Assembly: GCA_963682025.1 (NCBI GenBank)
Contig: OY821521.1
Span: 196,613,526-196,677,525 of the forward strand
DNA: 64,000 nt
Direction of reading: 5' to 3'
DNA from: Cordilura impudica
Lineage: Eukaryota > Arthropoda > Insecta > Diptera > Scathophagidae
The translations under genes were made by a program, and so were the position numbers. Of the stretch, positions 11,304-21,467 are shown in pieces; position 1 is the first letter of the stretch; every line of letters begins with the position of its first letter. The notes under the pieces were generated by a model. That model was not told the DNA's origin. It worked only from the letters and a program-made list of their open reading frames with translations, and made no database searches.

Positions 11304-12841
11304 TCATCTGTATTTCATAGATATGGATGGAACGGTTCTTTTTGTAGAGACTTCACGAAAACGTTTAGCTTCGGCGTATCTCGGTTCTGGTCTACGTTTA
11401 TATCCGCTTGGAGTAGGTTGTGCTATAAAATTTTATTTGAATTTATGTTTTTATATTGTTTATATTTGCGTTATAGTTATTTAATTATTTACTAAAAATT
11501 TATTTTTTTATTTAGTATTACTATTTTAAATATTTATTAGTTTTATTTGCTAATTATTGCAATTCAAAATGTTTAAAAAAAAAACTATGGGTTGGACTGC
11601 TTGATAAAAATAAAAAGTTATTAAAAATTAAATAAATTTAATTTTAGTGATCAATAAAAAGATCTAACGTAGATCACTCATATTCATGCTTTAAAGATCT
11701 GGATGAGAAATATTAAAATATTATAACAAATAAAAAGTTTGTCAACAAAGTCTACATCGATTATAAAACTTCTACAAATTTTTTTTTAAATTCCATAATA
11801 TAATAAACGAACTCTCACCTTTCATATATTTAGAACCATAAAAACTTGGTCGTTTAAAGTGACGAGGCTCCTCCTCTAGCTCCTCTTGCGGCTCTTCACG
11901 ATCTTCGCGGCTAAAATATAAAAGGAAACATGTTTTATATGTATATATTAATTTAAAATAAGTAATATAAGTACTTACTTCGAGTAAGAAGTATATTTCA
12001 GAAGAGATAGATATTTTGGTGTGCCTTTAATGCCGACCTGTCTGTCAAGTACCGTTCTGAAAGTTATTTTTTTTTAGAAATGCAGATCAATAAAAAAAAA
12101 AATTGATATGAAATTTACTTATATTGCGTCGGATTGGACTTAACCAATTCAGGATTCATTTCCATTATTTCAAGCAACTGTTCTTGAGATACTTCGTCGT
12201 GCCTGTGTGGTATAATATATTTTCGTATTTCGGCCAAAGCATATGCCATACGAGCGTAACATTCAGCTGGTGGAGCAAATGCACTTATTTCTACGTACAA
12301 ATCTTTGTTTAAATGACCATGGCGAGGATCATCTGAGTTGCGCAGCTCTTCTTCCTTGTTCTTGTCACGCATTGAATTGCGTCCCTTAATTGCAAAATTA
12401 CATTGGGTTTCCTCCTGCAGGCGTTGTAATGAACTGCCTTTAGGTCCCAATATTTTTCCAGTGAAGTTAAAATTGGCATATTGTTTAACTGGCACAAACA
12501 CCTTTTGTATAACTTTCAAAGGCTTTTGTTTTAAAACATCAGCATAGAATTCTTTACCAGGTATACGACCCGTACTGTAAATCTTATCAAAAGCTTTAAA
12601 GACAAGGGAACCCGCAAGTTTTACTATAAGAAAAAACACAATCATATTTCCAGATATACATACCCTCGGCTATTAATAAAGAACACAAGGGAAAGTCTTC
12701 TGATAGACGGGACCGTTCCTCCTCCAAATCAGTCAAAAAAGCTTGGGCAACTTCATTTATCTTAGGAAGATACCCTTCAGACCAACTTCTGGCTTCAACA
12801 TGTTCTTCACCGTTTACTTCATTCTTTTCTTCTTGTGACAT
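11304..12841 (-). CDS. KH-domain RNA-binding protein, tandem copy 2
   Basis: Exons 12841-12664, 12593-12119, 12056-11979, 11910-11819 and 11422-11304 give 313 aa with GT-AG introns and consistent phases. It has the same architecture as the copies on either side: N-terminal dimer-type helix (residues ~25-58), STGRIPGKEFYADVLKQ, KH domain with GPKG at 109-112, AYALAEIRKY extension, acidic EEPQEELEEEP segment and a basic last exon (ends VPSISMKYR). Differences from the family are NFAIKGRNS in the KH core (hydrophobic for charged) and a longer N-terminus with extra acidic residues. The last intron is compact (about 400 bp), unlike the 1.6-1.7 kb introns of copies 1 and 3, so this is the least TE-invaded copy. 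RNA-binding role is known for the family; the specific target is unknown. Confidence 0.88.
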
Positions 12842-12993
12842 TTTTTAATTTTCACTTAATTTTTTTTAAATCGCAAAATTCTTTCCGTTCGCTTACTTCA
12901 ACGTGTAACGTGTGCTTCAAGAATGATGTATACTAGTCTGTAATCTATGTATAGCAGCCACCACCTATATGTATTTTCTTGACATAACTCTCA

Positions 12994-13092
12994 ACAAAAT
13001 GGCCGCAAATTAAATAAGTTGCGCTATATTATAGATACAAAAAAGAAGGCCTTATATTGGCATACGAATTTAAACGTGTCTGTCTTGTCGTA
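12994..13092 (-). promoter_or_regulatory. Conserved upstream block, KH gene 2
   Basis: ACAAAATGGCCGC at 12995-13007 is followed by AAAAGAAGGCCTTATATTGG and GTCGTAC. It is collinear with the block upstream of copies 1 and 3. Confidence 0.5.
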
Positions 13093-13094
13093 CA

Positions 13095-13598
13095 ACTAAA
13101 GGTGTGTTTACACTATGTGTATTTTCCATGTGTAAATTCAGTTTTACGATCCATACGTAATCCCGTGTGTCAAAATTGCCGTTTTACATACGATTCATAA
13201 TTTTTGCGTTCAAACGTACATATGTATTTCCGTATGACATAACCTCTAAATGTAAACAACAGCTGATTTAATTTGTGAATTTAGAAAAATTTATTGTTAA
13301 AAATAAAGTTATATGTTTTATATATTTTTTAATTGTTAATTAATATTAAACAATTTATTTTTCTTTCAATATTAATCTTTATAATTTACTCTTTTTTTCT
13401 TTCGCCACAAGCAGTGTTGTATTTTCATATGTTTGTCTTGCCAAAATAGAACCTGCTTTAATTGAAAAATTTACATATGTCTTGCAAAATGTGTTGTACA
13501 TAAACAATGTTTGAAAGGATTCACACTATGTGTACAAATTACACGTGCTAAAAAACTAAGAAAAACACAAGCAAAACACGTAGTGTGAACGCAGCTTT
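13095..13598. mobile_element. MITE, diverged copy of family C
   Basis: The ends are inverted: AAAGGTGTGTTTACACTATG at the left and CGTAGTGTGAACGCAGCTTT at the right. The interior (CTCTAAATGTAAACAACAGC onward) matches 1-290 and, inverted, 13790-14040. It abuts the next MITE. Confidence 0.65.
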
Positions 13599-13692
13599 AA
13601 CTAATAACAAATAAGTATTTTTTGGAATTCAAGATTTTGCTTTTTTTTTTATATCTAAAACAAGAATTTAAAAAAATTTTAACTTCAACTAT

Positions 13693-14188
13693 AAAGGTGC
13701 TATTACATGATGTGTTTTTTACATATGTACTGTCAAATTTTCCCACAACAAAAGTTGTACACATCGTGTGATACATATGAAACATTGTTTATGTACAATA
13801 CATGAAGAATGTCACACGTACATTTTTCAATTAGAACAGGTTCTATTTTTGCATGACAAACAAATGAAAATACAACACTGCTTGTGGCGAAAGAAAAACA
13901 GAGTAAATTTTTAAGATTAATATTGAAAGAAAAATAAATTGCTTAGTATTAATTAACAATTAAAAAATACATAACCTTTTTTTAACAACAAATTTTTGTA
14001 AATTCACAAATTAAATCAGCTGTTGTTTACATTTAGAGGTTATGTCATACGGAAATACATACGCACGTGTGATAGCAAAAATTATGAATCGTATGTAAAA
14101 GACAATTTTGACAGACATGAAGAATTTCATATGGATAAAAAAAGTGACAGTACATATGTAAAAAACACTTCGTGTAATAGCACCTTAA
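13693..14188. mobile_element. MITE, full copy of family C
   Basis: It begins AAGGTGCTATTACATGATGT and ends with the inverted TTCGTGTAATAGCACCTT. The terminal repeats extend over CATATGTACTGTCA. Length is ~496 bp with no coding capacity. Partial copies are at 1-334 and 34614-34738. Confidence 0.8.
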
Positions 14189-14289
14189 GAGATGTATTAC
14201 AATATTTACTGGTGCTCGGGGAGTGAGAAGAAAACAAGTTAGATTAAATCGATAAAACGTTGAATTTATTCTACATTTATGGGTTTTTA

Positions 14290-14500
14290 GTTGCTAATAT
14301 TTTTGATCTCCACCTTGAGCATCGACTACTAATTGCAAACGTGGATTAAATGAATAAGCTGTTATATTCTGCAGATATTTTTTCCCACTCTTTAATAAAT
14401 CGTATTAAATTTTATTTGCTTCTTTAAATGAACCAACAAATTTTCGATAGGGTTCATATTACTCTGGGCAGGGTATCAATAACTTTGGTACAGTTGCATA
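14290..14500 (-). pseudogene. Tc1-like transposase fragment
   Basis: On the minus strand QSNMNPIENLLVHLK (the third catalytic acidic region of Tc1 transposases, usually QSPDLNPIENLW) is followed by KEWEKISAEY and RLQLVVDAQGGDQKY. This is the typical Tc1 C-terminal order. A frameshift separates the pieces and the rest is missing. A stray MITE terminus (CGAATCGTCGCATTCATTAT) follows at 14513. Confidence 0.6.
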
Positions 14501-15228
14501 ATTCTAGGGGTCGAATCGTCGCATTCATTATCGAAATTATTTTATTTTCCAAAATAAAATACTAAGAGTAATTTTACTGTCACAGCTAACGAGTTGTGGT
14601 TAATAAAAGTGAAACGAGGACTGACGATTGTCTGTCTGTCTTCTTTAAATAACACTGTGGGACGGAAAAAAATACATGAGATGCGATACTTTTTTTCTGA
14701 TAGGTCTTGTCAAGTACAACTGTCCTTGAAAACTGCGAAACACCTCCAAAATCGTAAGATACGGGTAAAAAACCGGATTTTCGGCCCATTTGCACATATA
14801 AGCCAGTAACTGTTGAATATGAACCGATTTTGAATTTATAATCGGATCTCGGAACAAGAAACTGAAGCCTTTCGATGTACACGATATTTAAGTAATATTG
14901 AGACATCTGTGCGTATTCCTCCAGCAAACTATTTTTTAGGAACCGTATAATTTATGAACTTCTAATTTTTTTTAGTTTTTATTCAGTTAAACATTTAGAC
15001 CACAAAAGAGATGAGTAAAGTTAACAGGAATGTACATAACTTAAAACTATAGCTCTGTTCGTTTACTTTCGCAGTAAAAACCGAAATTTCAGAGAGTAAG
15101 AAAAATTAGTTCTCAAAAGCATAAATATCCAAATAGTAAACGAATATTAATTTGTAAGAATTTGCAAGTTCATAGAAACAGCTGATTGTAAACACATTTG
15201 AAAGCGAAGAAGTCAAACTCTAAATTAA

Positions 15229-15986
15229 ACAAGAAAATTATAGTCGGTCTAGACCGACTATACGATACCCTATACCATGCGTTTAGAAACCCTATCTCTT
15301 AGGCCCAACTAACTGGACATTGAAAATAAGCAAAAACCAAATTTGAGTGGGATTTTTATTAATTTTTTTTGGCTGCAGATAAGAAAAAGTTCATATCGGA
15401 TGCTATATCTATAAAGGGACTAGGTCCAAAAATGGACCGATACTGATCATGTTTGGTAAAGTCTCTTGTATTTTGCAAAAATATGTACAAACAAAATTTG
15501 AGAAGAATCAGTGCAATATTTCGATTTAAGTGAAGATCGGGAAGCAGCTCTATATGGGGTCAAAGGGATCATTTTTGGACTACTCATTAGTGGATGTAAT
15601 GAACGCATACAAACCCAATTTGAGTAAGATCTATATGACAATTTGGATCTTATGGCAATTTATGTCGATTTCATATGGGTAATTTGTATGGGGGCTAGGT
15701 CTGAACATGGACCGATTCTCACCAATTTCAATAGCGTTCATCCCATGGCCAATAAAAGCTTATATACCAAATTTCATCAAAATATATTCATATTTGCGAC
15801 CTGCAGTTTGATTACAAGCTTTACATGGACACACAGACGGACGGACGGACATTGTTAAATCAACTCAGAAAGTGATTCTGATTCGATCGGTATAATTAAA
15901 GATGGGTGTAGGTCAAATATTTTTGGTTGTTACAAACAGCAGCACAAAGTCATTATACCCAAACCACATAGTGGTATAGGGTATAA
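15229..15986 (+). mobile_element. Dispersed repeat family A
   Basis: A ~760-bp copy. It starts AAGAAAATTATAGTCGGTCT, ends CATAGTGGTATAGGGTATAA, and has ACGGACGGACGGAC in the right third. It is collinear with 61052-61856 and inverted relative to 20580-21275. Confidence 0.8.
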
Positions 15987-16308
15987 AAAAAGAAATATAT
16001 CTTAATTAGAATTTCTTTTAACAAGTAAAAATATTCATTGAAACTATTATCATTACCTATTGCTTTTGAAAATAAACATTTATTATGAAAGAAATTGGCA
16101 GATATACAGCTATTTTTTTTGACAGGAACCAGTTTTAAAAGATTAAAATTAATGAAACCTGGTTATGTGAATATTTACTTCTATCGTTAATTTCCTGAGA
16201 ATTATTATTTAAAATTTTTCCACAAAAATAGAATTGTAGTGTTTTTGCCTTATCACAAAACTCAATCATTTTTTTCAAACATATGTTTTTCTTGCTTGCT
16301 AATTCTTA

Positions 16309-16555
16309 AGGCCTAGTTAGCCACCTGTAACCGTAACCAACCGTGTCAGCTGTTTTTCTGTTACATGAAAAGCATTTACCGAACTCAACTGTCACGTAAC
16401 CGGAACGTGCCAATCTGTTGAGAATAGATTTTTGCTACGTTTGTACGCGATATTTGTGAACAGCTGATAAAGTTTGGTTAATTATACAGTTTTTTACGTT
16501 CTATAATTACACTAAATGCCAGATACATTTTAACAACGTGTGCCTAACTAGGCCT
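16309..16555. mobile_element. PIF/Harbinger-like MITE with TTA duplication
   Basis: 247 bp bounded by AGGCCTAGTTAG and its inverse CTAACTAGGCCT, flanked on both sides by TTA. Three-base TWA target duplications and short inverted ends fit the PIF/Harbinger superfamily. It is non-coding. Confidence 0.8.
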
Positions 16556-17339
16556 TTATTGGCAAAAATATATCCAGTAAAAACTAGCAAGTTTTCAAAA
16601 AATGAACTGCCACTTTATGCTCTCTTTTACTGGGTTTTTGAAGTAAACGAACAGGATCCAGCAAATTTTATTATAATTTGTACAAATTATCACGTAAACG
16701 AACAGAGCTATTTATTCCATTTTTTTTTTATTAAAAGTTTAATAACTCAGGTAATTTTTACCAAATTTTTTAAACCAAAGCTGCATTTTACTCATAGACA
16801 TACTTTTACAAGTTCATAAATTATACGGTTGAAAAATAGAGAATATTTTTAAACAAAATGAGTTTGCTGGAGGAATACGCACAGACTTCTCAATATTACT
16901 TAAATATCATGTTCATATCTTCGGTTGATATTCAACAAAGTTACTGGCTTGTATGTGCAAAAGGGCCAAAACCCGGTTTTTACCCGTAACTCAAGATTTT
17001 GGAGGTGTTTTGAAAATTTCAAGGACAGGGTCTTGTTTTACTTGACAAGACCTATCAGAAAAAAAAGTTTGCATCCCAGGTATTTCTGTTTCATTCTTTT
17101 TTTGCATCTCTGTAATAAATCAAAATATGGACTTTCGATTGATTTTTCTCCCAGGACTTACACAAATACGATTTATTTTTCGGATAATTATCTTGATAAA
17201 ATTTGTATATGAAGATATGCGAAATACTCCGGGTCTACAAAACGATTTGTCGAACACTAGCAATCAGTTAAATTTTTAAAATATCAAGAAACTTCTTTGC
17301 CCATTATTTCATCCAAAATCCTGATATTTAGCAACTCCC

Positions 17340-17777
17340 TTTCTTGACTATAACCCCATACCATAACTAACAGGTTTCCAAACTTTATTGCCACCACGCT
17401 TAATCCAACTCCTCAAATATTTGCATTGTGTCCTCAAACGTTTCAGTTAATTTTACTCGTAGCTAAAAATCTGATATTTCACAACTTTGTTTGCGTTTTG
17501 CTTTCATATTTTTATTGATTTTGTTAAAAAAAAACACATGTCCATTTTAGAAATTTTATTTACTTTCCATAAATTTTTAATTTAATCGGACTGAATACAA
17601 AACAAATTTTGTCATTCGATAAGTTCACTCTAATAATCTAAGTTAAACTCACATTTGATGTTTTTTTTTAATATTTTTATTAGATAAGAACTAAACATAC
17701 ACATAAACAATTTAATTTTTTTTTTAATATATAGCTTCAAACTTACCATTAATTAAACCATTCTGCTTGATGACATT
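17340..17777 (+). repeat. Duplicated 3' flank, unit 3
   Basis: It parallels 9310-9612 and 9905-10098 (CTCCTCAAATATTT, CACAACTTTGTTTGCGTTTTG, ACACATGTCCATTTT, AACAAATTTTGTCATTCGAT). The first part appears to be the flank of the mariner remnant. The block is cut by the retrotransposon that starts at ~17778. Confidence 0.6.
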
Positions 17778-20231
17778 TACAAAATCAAAAAAGAAAAAGA
17801 GAAGAGAAATGATGTAGATTGTCAAGTTGATTTCTTTAATACATTTTTAAATGATGCTTATTCGTATGTTCCAATTGTCTGTTGTAGATCTAAGGTTAAG
17901 AAAGATTCTTGGATGAAGTCTAGGGAGATTTTGCAGGCAATGTCATTAAGGGACCTTGCGTATAAGGGATTCCTTGATAACTCGAGCGATAGAAATTGGC
18001 GTACTTTTTGTAAATACAGAAATAGAGTAAAAAAAACAATAAGAAAATATAAGAGGAAAAATTCTATTAGATAATTTGAGATGGGAAAAATTGTGCAGAC
18101 GTGTGGAGGACTCTCAGAAACGCTGGGTGCTTGCAGAATGAAAAAGCAACTCTTGATCTTGATGTTAACGAGGTAAATAATTTTTTTGTTAGAGGCGCTG
18201 ATACAATCAATACTAATAATTTTGATTTTGATTACGTAGATGATAACTACAGGTTTTCTTTTGATAATGTAACGGAATTTGAACTTTGTATGGCTTTGAA
18301 TAAAGTAAAGTAAATTCGGTTGGAATTGATGGGATTCCTCTAAGATTTGTGAAGATTATTTTTCCCGGAATTTATAGACACTTTTTACACATAGTAAATA
18401 GCATTATTACAAAGTCAATTTTTCCATGTTCTTGGAAAGTCGGAAGGGTAGTCCCAATCCCCAAAGCCGGATCCGGATCCACCGTAGAAAATTTAAGACC
18501 TATTTGTATTTTGCCCGTGCTATCCAAAGTTGTTGAGCATTTACTGAAATTTAGTATGTTGGGCTATGTAGAAAAAAATAATATGATCAGCAGTAGCCAG
18601 TATGCATATAGGAGAGGGTATAATACTTCATCTCTTTTAACTGATATGACAGACGAAATTAGACGGAACCTGAATGCAAGGAAAATAAATATTTTGGTGT
18701 CTCTTGATCTTTCCAGAGCGTTTGATTGTATCGACCATTGCAAGTTGATAGTTAAACTTCGTGAAAAATTTAAATTTTCAAAGTCTGCCTGTAAACTTAT
18801 TTTTTCATACTTGAATGGTCGATCGCAATTTGTAGATATTGAAGGGTGCCTTTCCGAAACAAAGAATGTTAATCTTGGGGTGCCACAAGGCTCGGTTATT
18901 GGGCCGCTTTTATTTGTTTTATACCTAAATGATTTAGTTGAGACAGTAGAATCTTGTGGTTGTAAACCCTTTATATTTGCAGACGATGTACAAATACTTT
19001 TGAGCAATGAGAAGCAATTTTTGGATGTTTTGGAAGTAGGTGCTAATTTTTGTATGGATAATATCTCTTCATGGATAACAGATAATAAATTAAGAATTAA
19101 TTTGGCTAAAACCAAGTGCATAGTTTTCGGAAATACTTCTGAACGTGACTTTAATATTACTATTAATGGTTCAAGCTTACAATTTGTAGATCGTATGCGA
19201 TGTTTAGGGGTAATTATTGATGAAAATCTTGATTTTGTTAGCCACGTTAATGCGTTAACGGGTAAGATTATTTACACATTACGTCGGTTACGTAATTCTG
19301 ATATTTACTTGCTGGTGGATATTAGGAAAAAAGTAGCATTTGCATTACTAATGTCACAGGTATGTTATTGTTTAGAGGTAATATCGGGAACAAATTCTAC
19401 GAACTTTAAAAAACTGGAAAGGGGTTTCAATATGATTGTTCGTTTTGTATACAATGTCAGGGTCAGAGAACATATAACGCCATATGTTATTAATCTATTG
19501 GGATGCACTTTTAAAAAATTTGTAGAAGTTCGATTATTATTTTTCTTTTATAAACTTATTTTAAGCTCGATTCCACCAAGCTTACGTAGCAGTTTCCATT
19601 TTTCGAGATCCACTAGGAATAAACAGATTTTGATTCCTCTTATATCTACATCCATCTTCGAACGATCTTTTCTGGTAAGAGTGGCTCGACGTTGGAATGA
19701 TTTGCCTCTATACCTTAGAGTGTTTACATACTCCTATAAGGTCTTCAAAGAGAAATTGCTCTTTCACTTTCGTAATACAACCTAACATAATGAACGATTA
19801 TAAAGTCTTAATGTAATGATTGCTTGAAACAGTTTGTTTTTGGTTCAGTTTTACTGACATAATGTTTTTATTTTTATATTTATATTTATATTTAAATTTT
19901 TATATTTTTATATTTATATATTTATATTTTTATATTTATATTTTTATATTCATATTCTTACATTTCACAATAACAAATCTGTCACTGACATGGACCTATA
20001 TTGTACGTCGTTGTAGTATACTTTTTAGTACTTCTTATGCTTGGCTGGGGGGCCATATATATGAACAGTTTATTATATAAGATACCTATTAATTAAGTTA
20101 TATTTTTTTGTGAATTAGTTTTATTTTATTTAACTTGTAGACTTTAATGTGATAAACTCTGTAATATTGGTTTTTGGCCTTTAGGGGCTTTTAATATTAC
20201 TTCAAATGAAATAAATAAATAAATAAATAAA
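17778..20231 (+). mobile_element. 5'-truncated non-LTR retrotransposon
   Basis: The insertion interrupts the duplicated 3' flank of KH gene 3 and ends in an (AAAT)n tail at ~20207-20231. The 5' part reads in broken frames as the region before reverse transcriptase (for example SWMKSREILQAMSLRDLAYK at 17910-17970). It is followed by a long RT frame. The endonuclease and ORF1 are absent, so the copy was dead on arrival. The 19860-19960 segment is a simple TTTATATTTT repeat in its 3' UTR. Confidence 0.85.
18316..19785 (+). pseudogene. Reverse transcriptase of the non-LTR element
   Basis: An open frame (first ATG 18349, 478 aa) carries the ordered RT blocks: RPICILPVLSKVVEHLL, LDLSRAFDCIDH, GVPQGSVIGPLLFVLYLNDL, and the catalytic FADD (18976-18987) where YADD is usual. 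It is followed by the thumb region and a C-terminal RRWNDLPLYLR motif, as in Jockey/I/CR1-type elements. There is no RNase H. The coding region continues upstream in other frames (17810-18073, 18101-18313), so at least two frameshifts or stops disrupt ORF2. The clade assignment is by motif style only. An antisense frame at 18564-19121 is a shadow. Confidence 0.88.
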
Positions 20232-20239
20232 AAGAAAAA

Positions 20240-21467
20240 ACTAAACCATACATAAAAGTTACAAACTATTTTCTTGATAGTGGACTTTAATTATATTTAT
20301 TACCTTTTTATTGGTCAGGCTTTTATTTTTTATATTCATACTGAATGAAGCAAAATAACTGTTATGTTCATTTTATATGTTATAATTTTTATTTTTATAA
20401 TTATACGAGCCCGCTTTTAAAATCTTCGGTTAGATATAAGATTGTAGGTTCGGGTTTCTATATTTTTATGAAATAATACATTCAATTTTTTATTGTAAAA
20501 TATTTATAATTAAGCTTTGTCCCATTGACTTATCGAAAACTCTGTAAAGAATCCACAGATTATGAACGCCGTATTTCGGTTGGGTATAATGACTTTGTGC
20601 TGTTGTTTGTAACTACCAAAAATACTTGATTTAGACCCATCTTTTCTTATACCGAACGAATCAGAATCACTGAGTCGATTTAGCGACGTCCGTCCATCCG
20701 TCTGTCTGTGTGTCCATGTAAACCTTGTAATCAAACTACAGGTCGCAAATATGAATATATATGAAATTTGGTATATAAGCTTTTGTAGGATGAACGCTAA
20801 TTGGTGAAATACGGTCCATGTTCAGACCTATCCCCATATGACCCCTATGAGATCGACTTAAATTGTCATCAAATCGAGATTATCATATAGATCTCGGTCA
20901 AATTGGGTTTGCGTATGTTTATTGAACCCAGTAATCAGTAGTCCAAAAATAAACCCTATAGGACAATTGTTAGTCATAGCCGCCATCTATCAAAAAACAA
21001 AAATATTGCAGATTTTTCCCAAATTTGCTTTGTATATATTTTTTCAAAATGTGACTACCAAATATGGTCAGGATCGCGTCCATTTTTCGACCTAATCCCT
21101 ATATAAATATATATGAACTTTTTCATATTTGCAGCCAAGAAAATTAATAACAATGTCACTCAAATTTGGTTTATGCTTATTTTCTATATCCAACTAGTTG
21201 GACCGAAGAGATAGGGTTCGTTCCTTAACCATGGTATAGGGCACCGTATAGTTGGTCTAGACTATACTATACTAAATTTTTTTTTTCACCGAAGAGAAGA
21301 TAAGGTTTTGTTTTATATAAATCGGTGGTATAATGTAAACACAGAACTTAATTATTTGTTAGTGTATGTGTTATTTTTTATTTTTTATACATATTTTGTT
21401 TTTATTACTTTTCTTTTTAATTTATATTTAAGTTGTTTCATCTCAATTTGACAGTTTTTTTATAACC
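20240..21467 (-). repeat. 3' flank of KH gene 3 with inserted repeat
   Basis: Sequences at 20320-20560 and 21300-21467 match the flanks of the other two tandem KH genes (TATACGAGCCCGC block, ATAAGATTGTAGGTTCGGG). They are split by a family A repeat at 20580-21275. Confidence 0.6.
20580..21275 (-). mobile_element. Dispersed repeat family A, inverted copy
   Basis: Opposite orientation to 15229-15986: TGGGTATAATGACTTTGTGC at the left, then CGTCCGTCCATCCGTC, ending at GTATAGTTGGTCTAGACTAT. It splits the conserved 3' flank of the third KH copy. Confidence 0.78.

Larger units (their letters stand above)
14680..17085. mobile_element. Fold-back-like composite with long inverted arms
   Basis: The left arm (14680-15080) and right arm (16628-17085) are inverted copies. 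CCAAAATCGTAAGATACGGG pairs with 16985-17000, GGAGGAATACGCACAGA at 16868 pairs with 14907-14930, AACCGTATAATTTATGAACT at 14940 pairs with 16805-16832, and AGCTCTGTTCGTTTAC at 15051 pairs with 16690-16706. The interior holds a family A repeat and a small MITE, both later insertions. The reading frames in the arms are not conserved as protein between arms. Confidence 0.65.

Noticed and set aside
18564..19121. 185-aa minus-strand frame
   Set aside because: Antisense to the reverse transcriptase of the non-LTR element.
19820..20080. 86-aa frame rich in F, Y, L and I
   Set aside because: TTTATATTTT simple repeat in the retrotransposon's 3' UTR.
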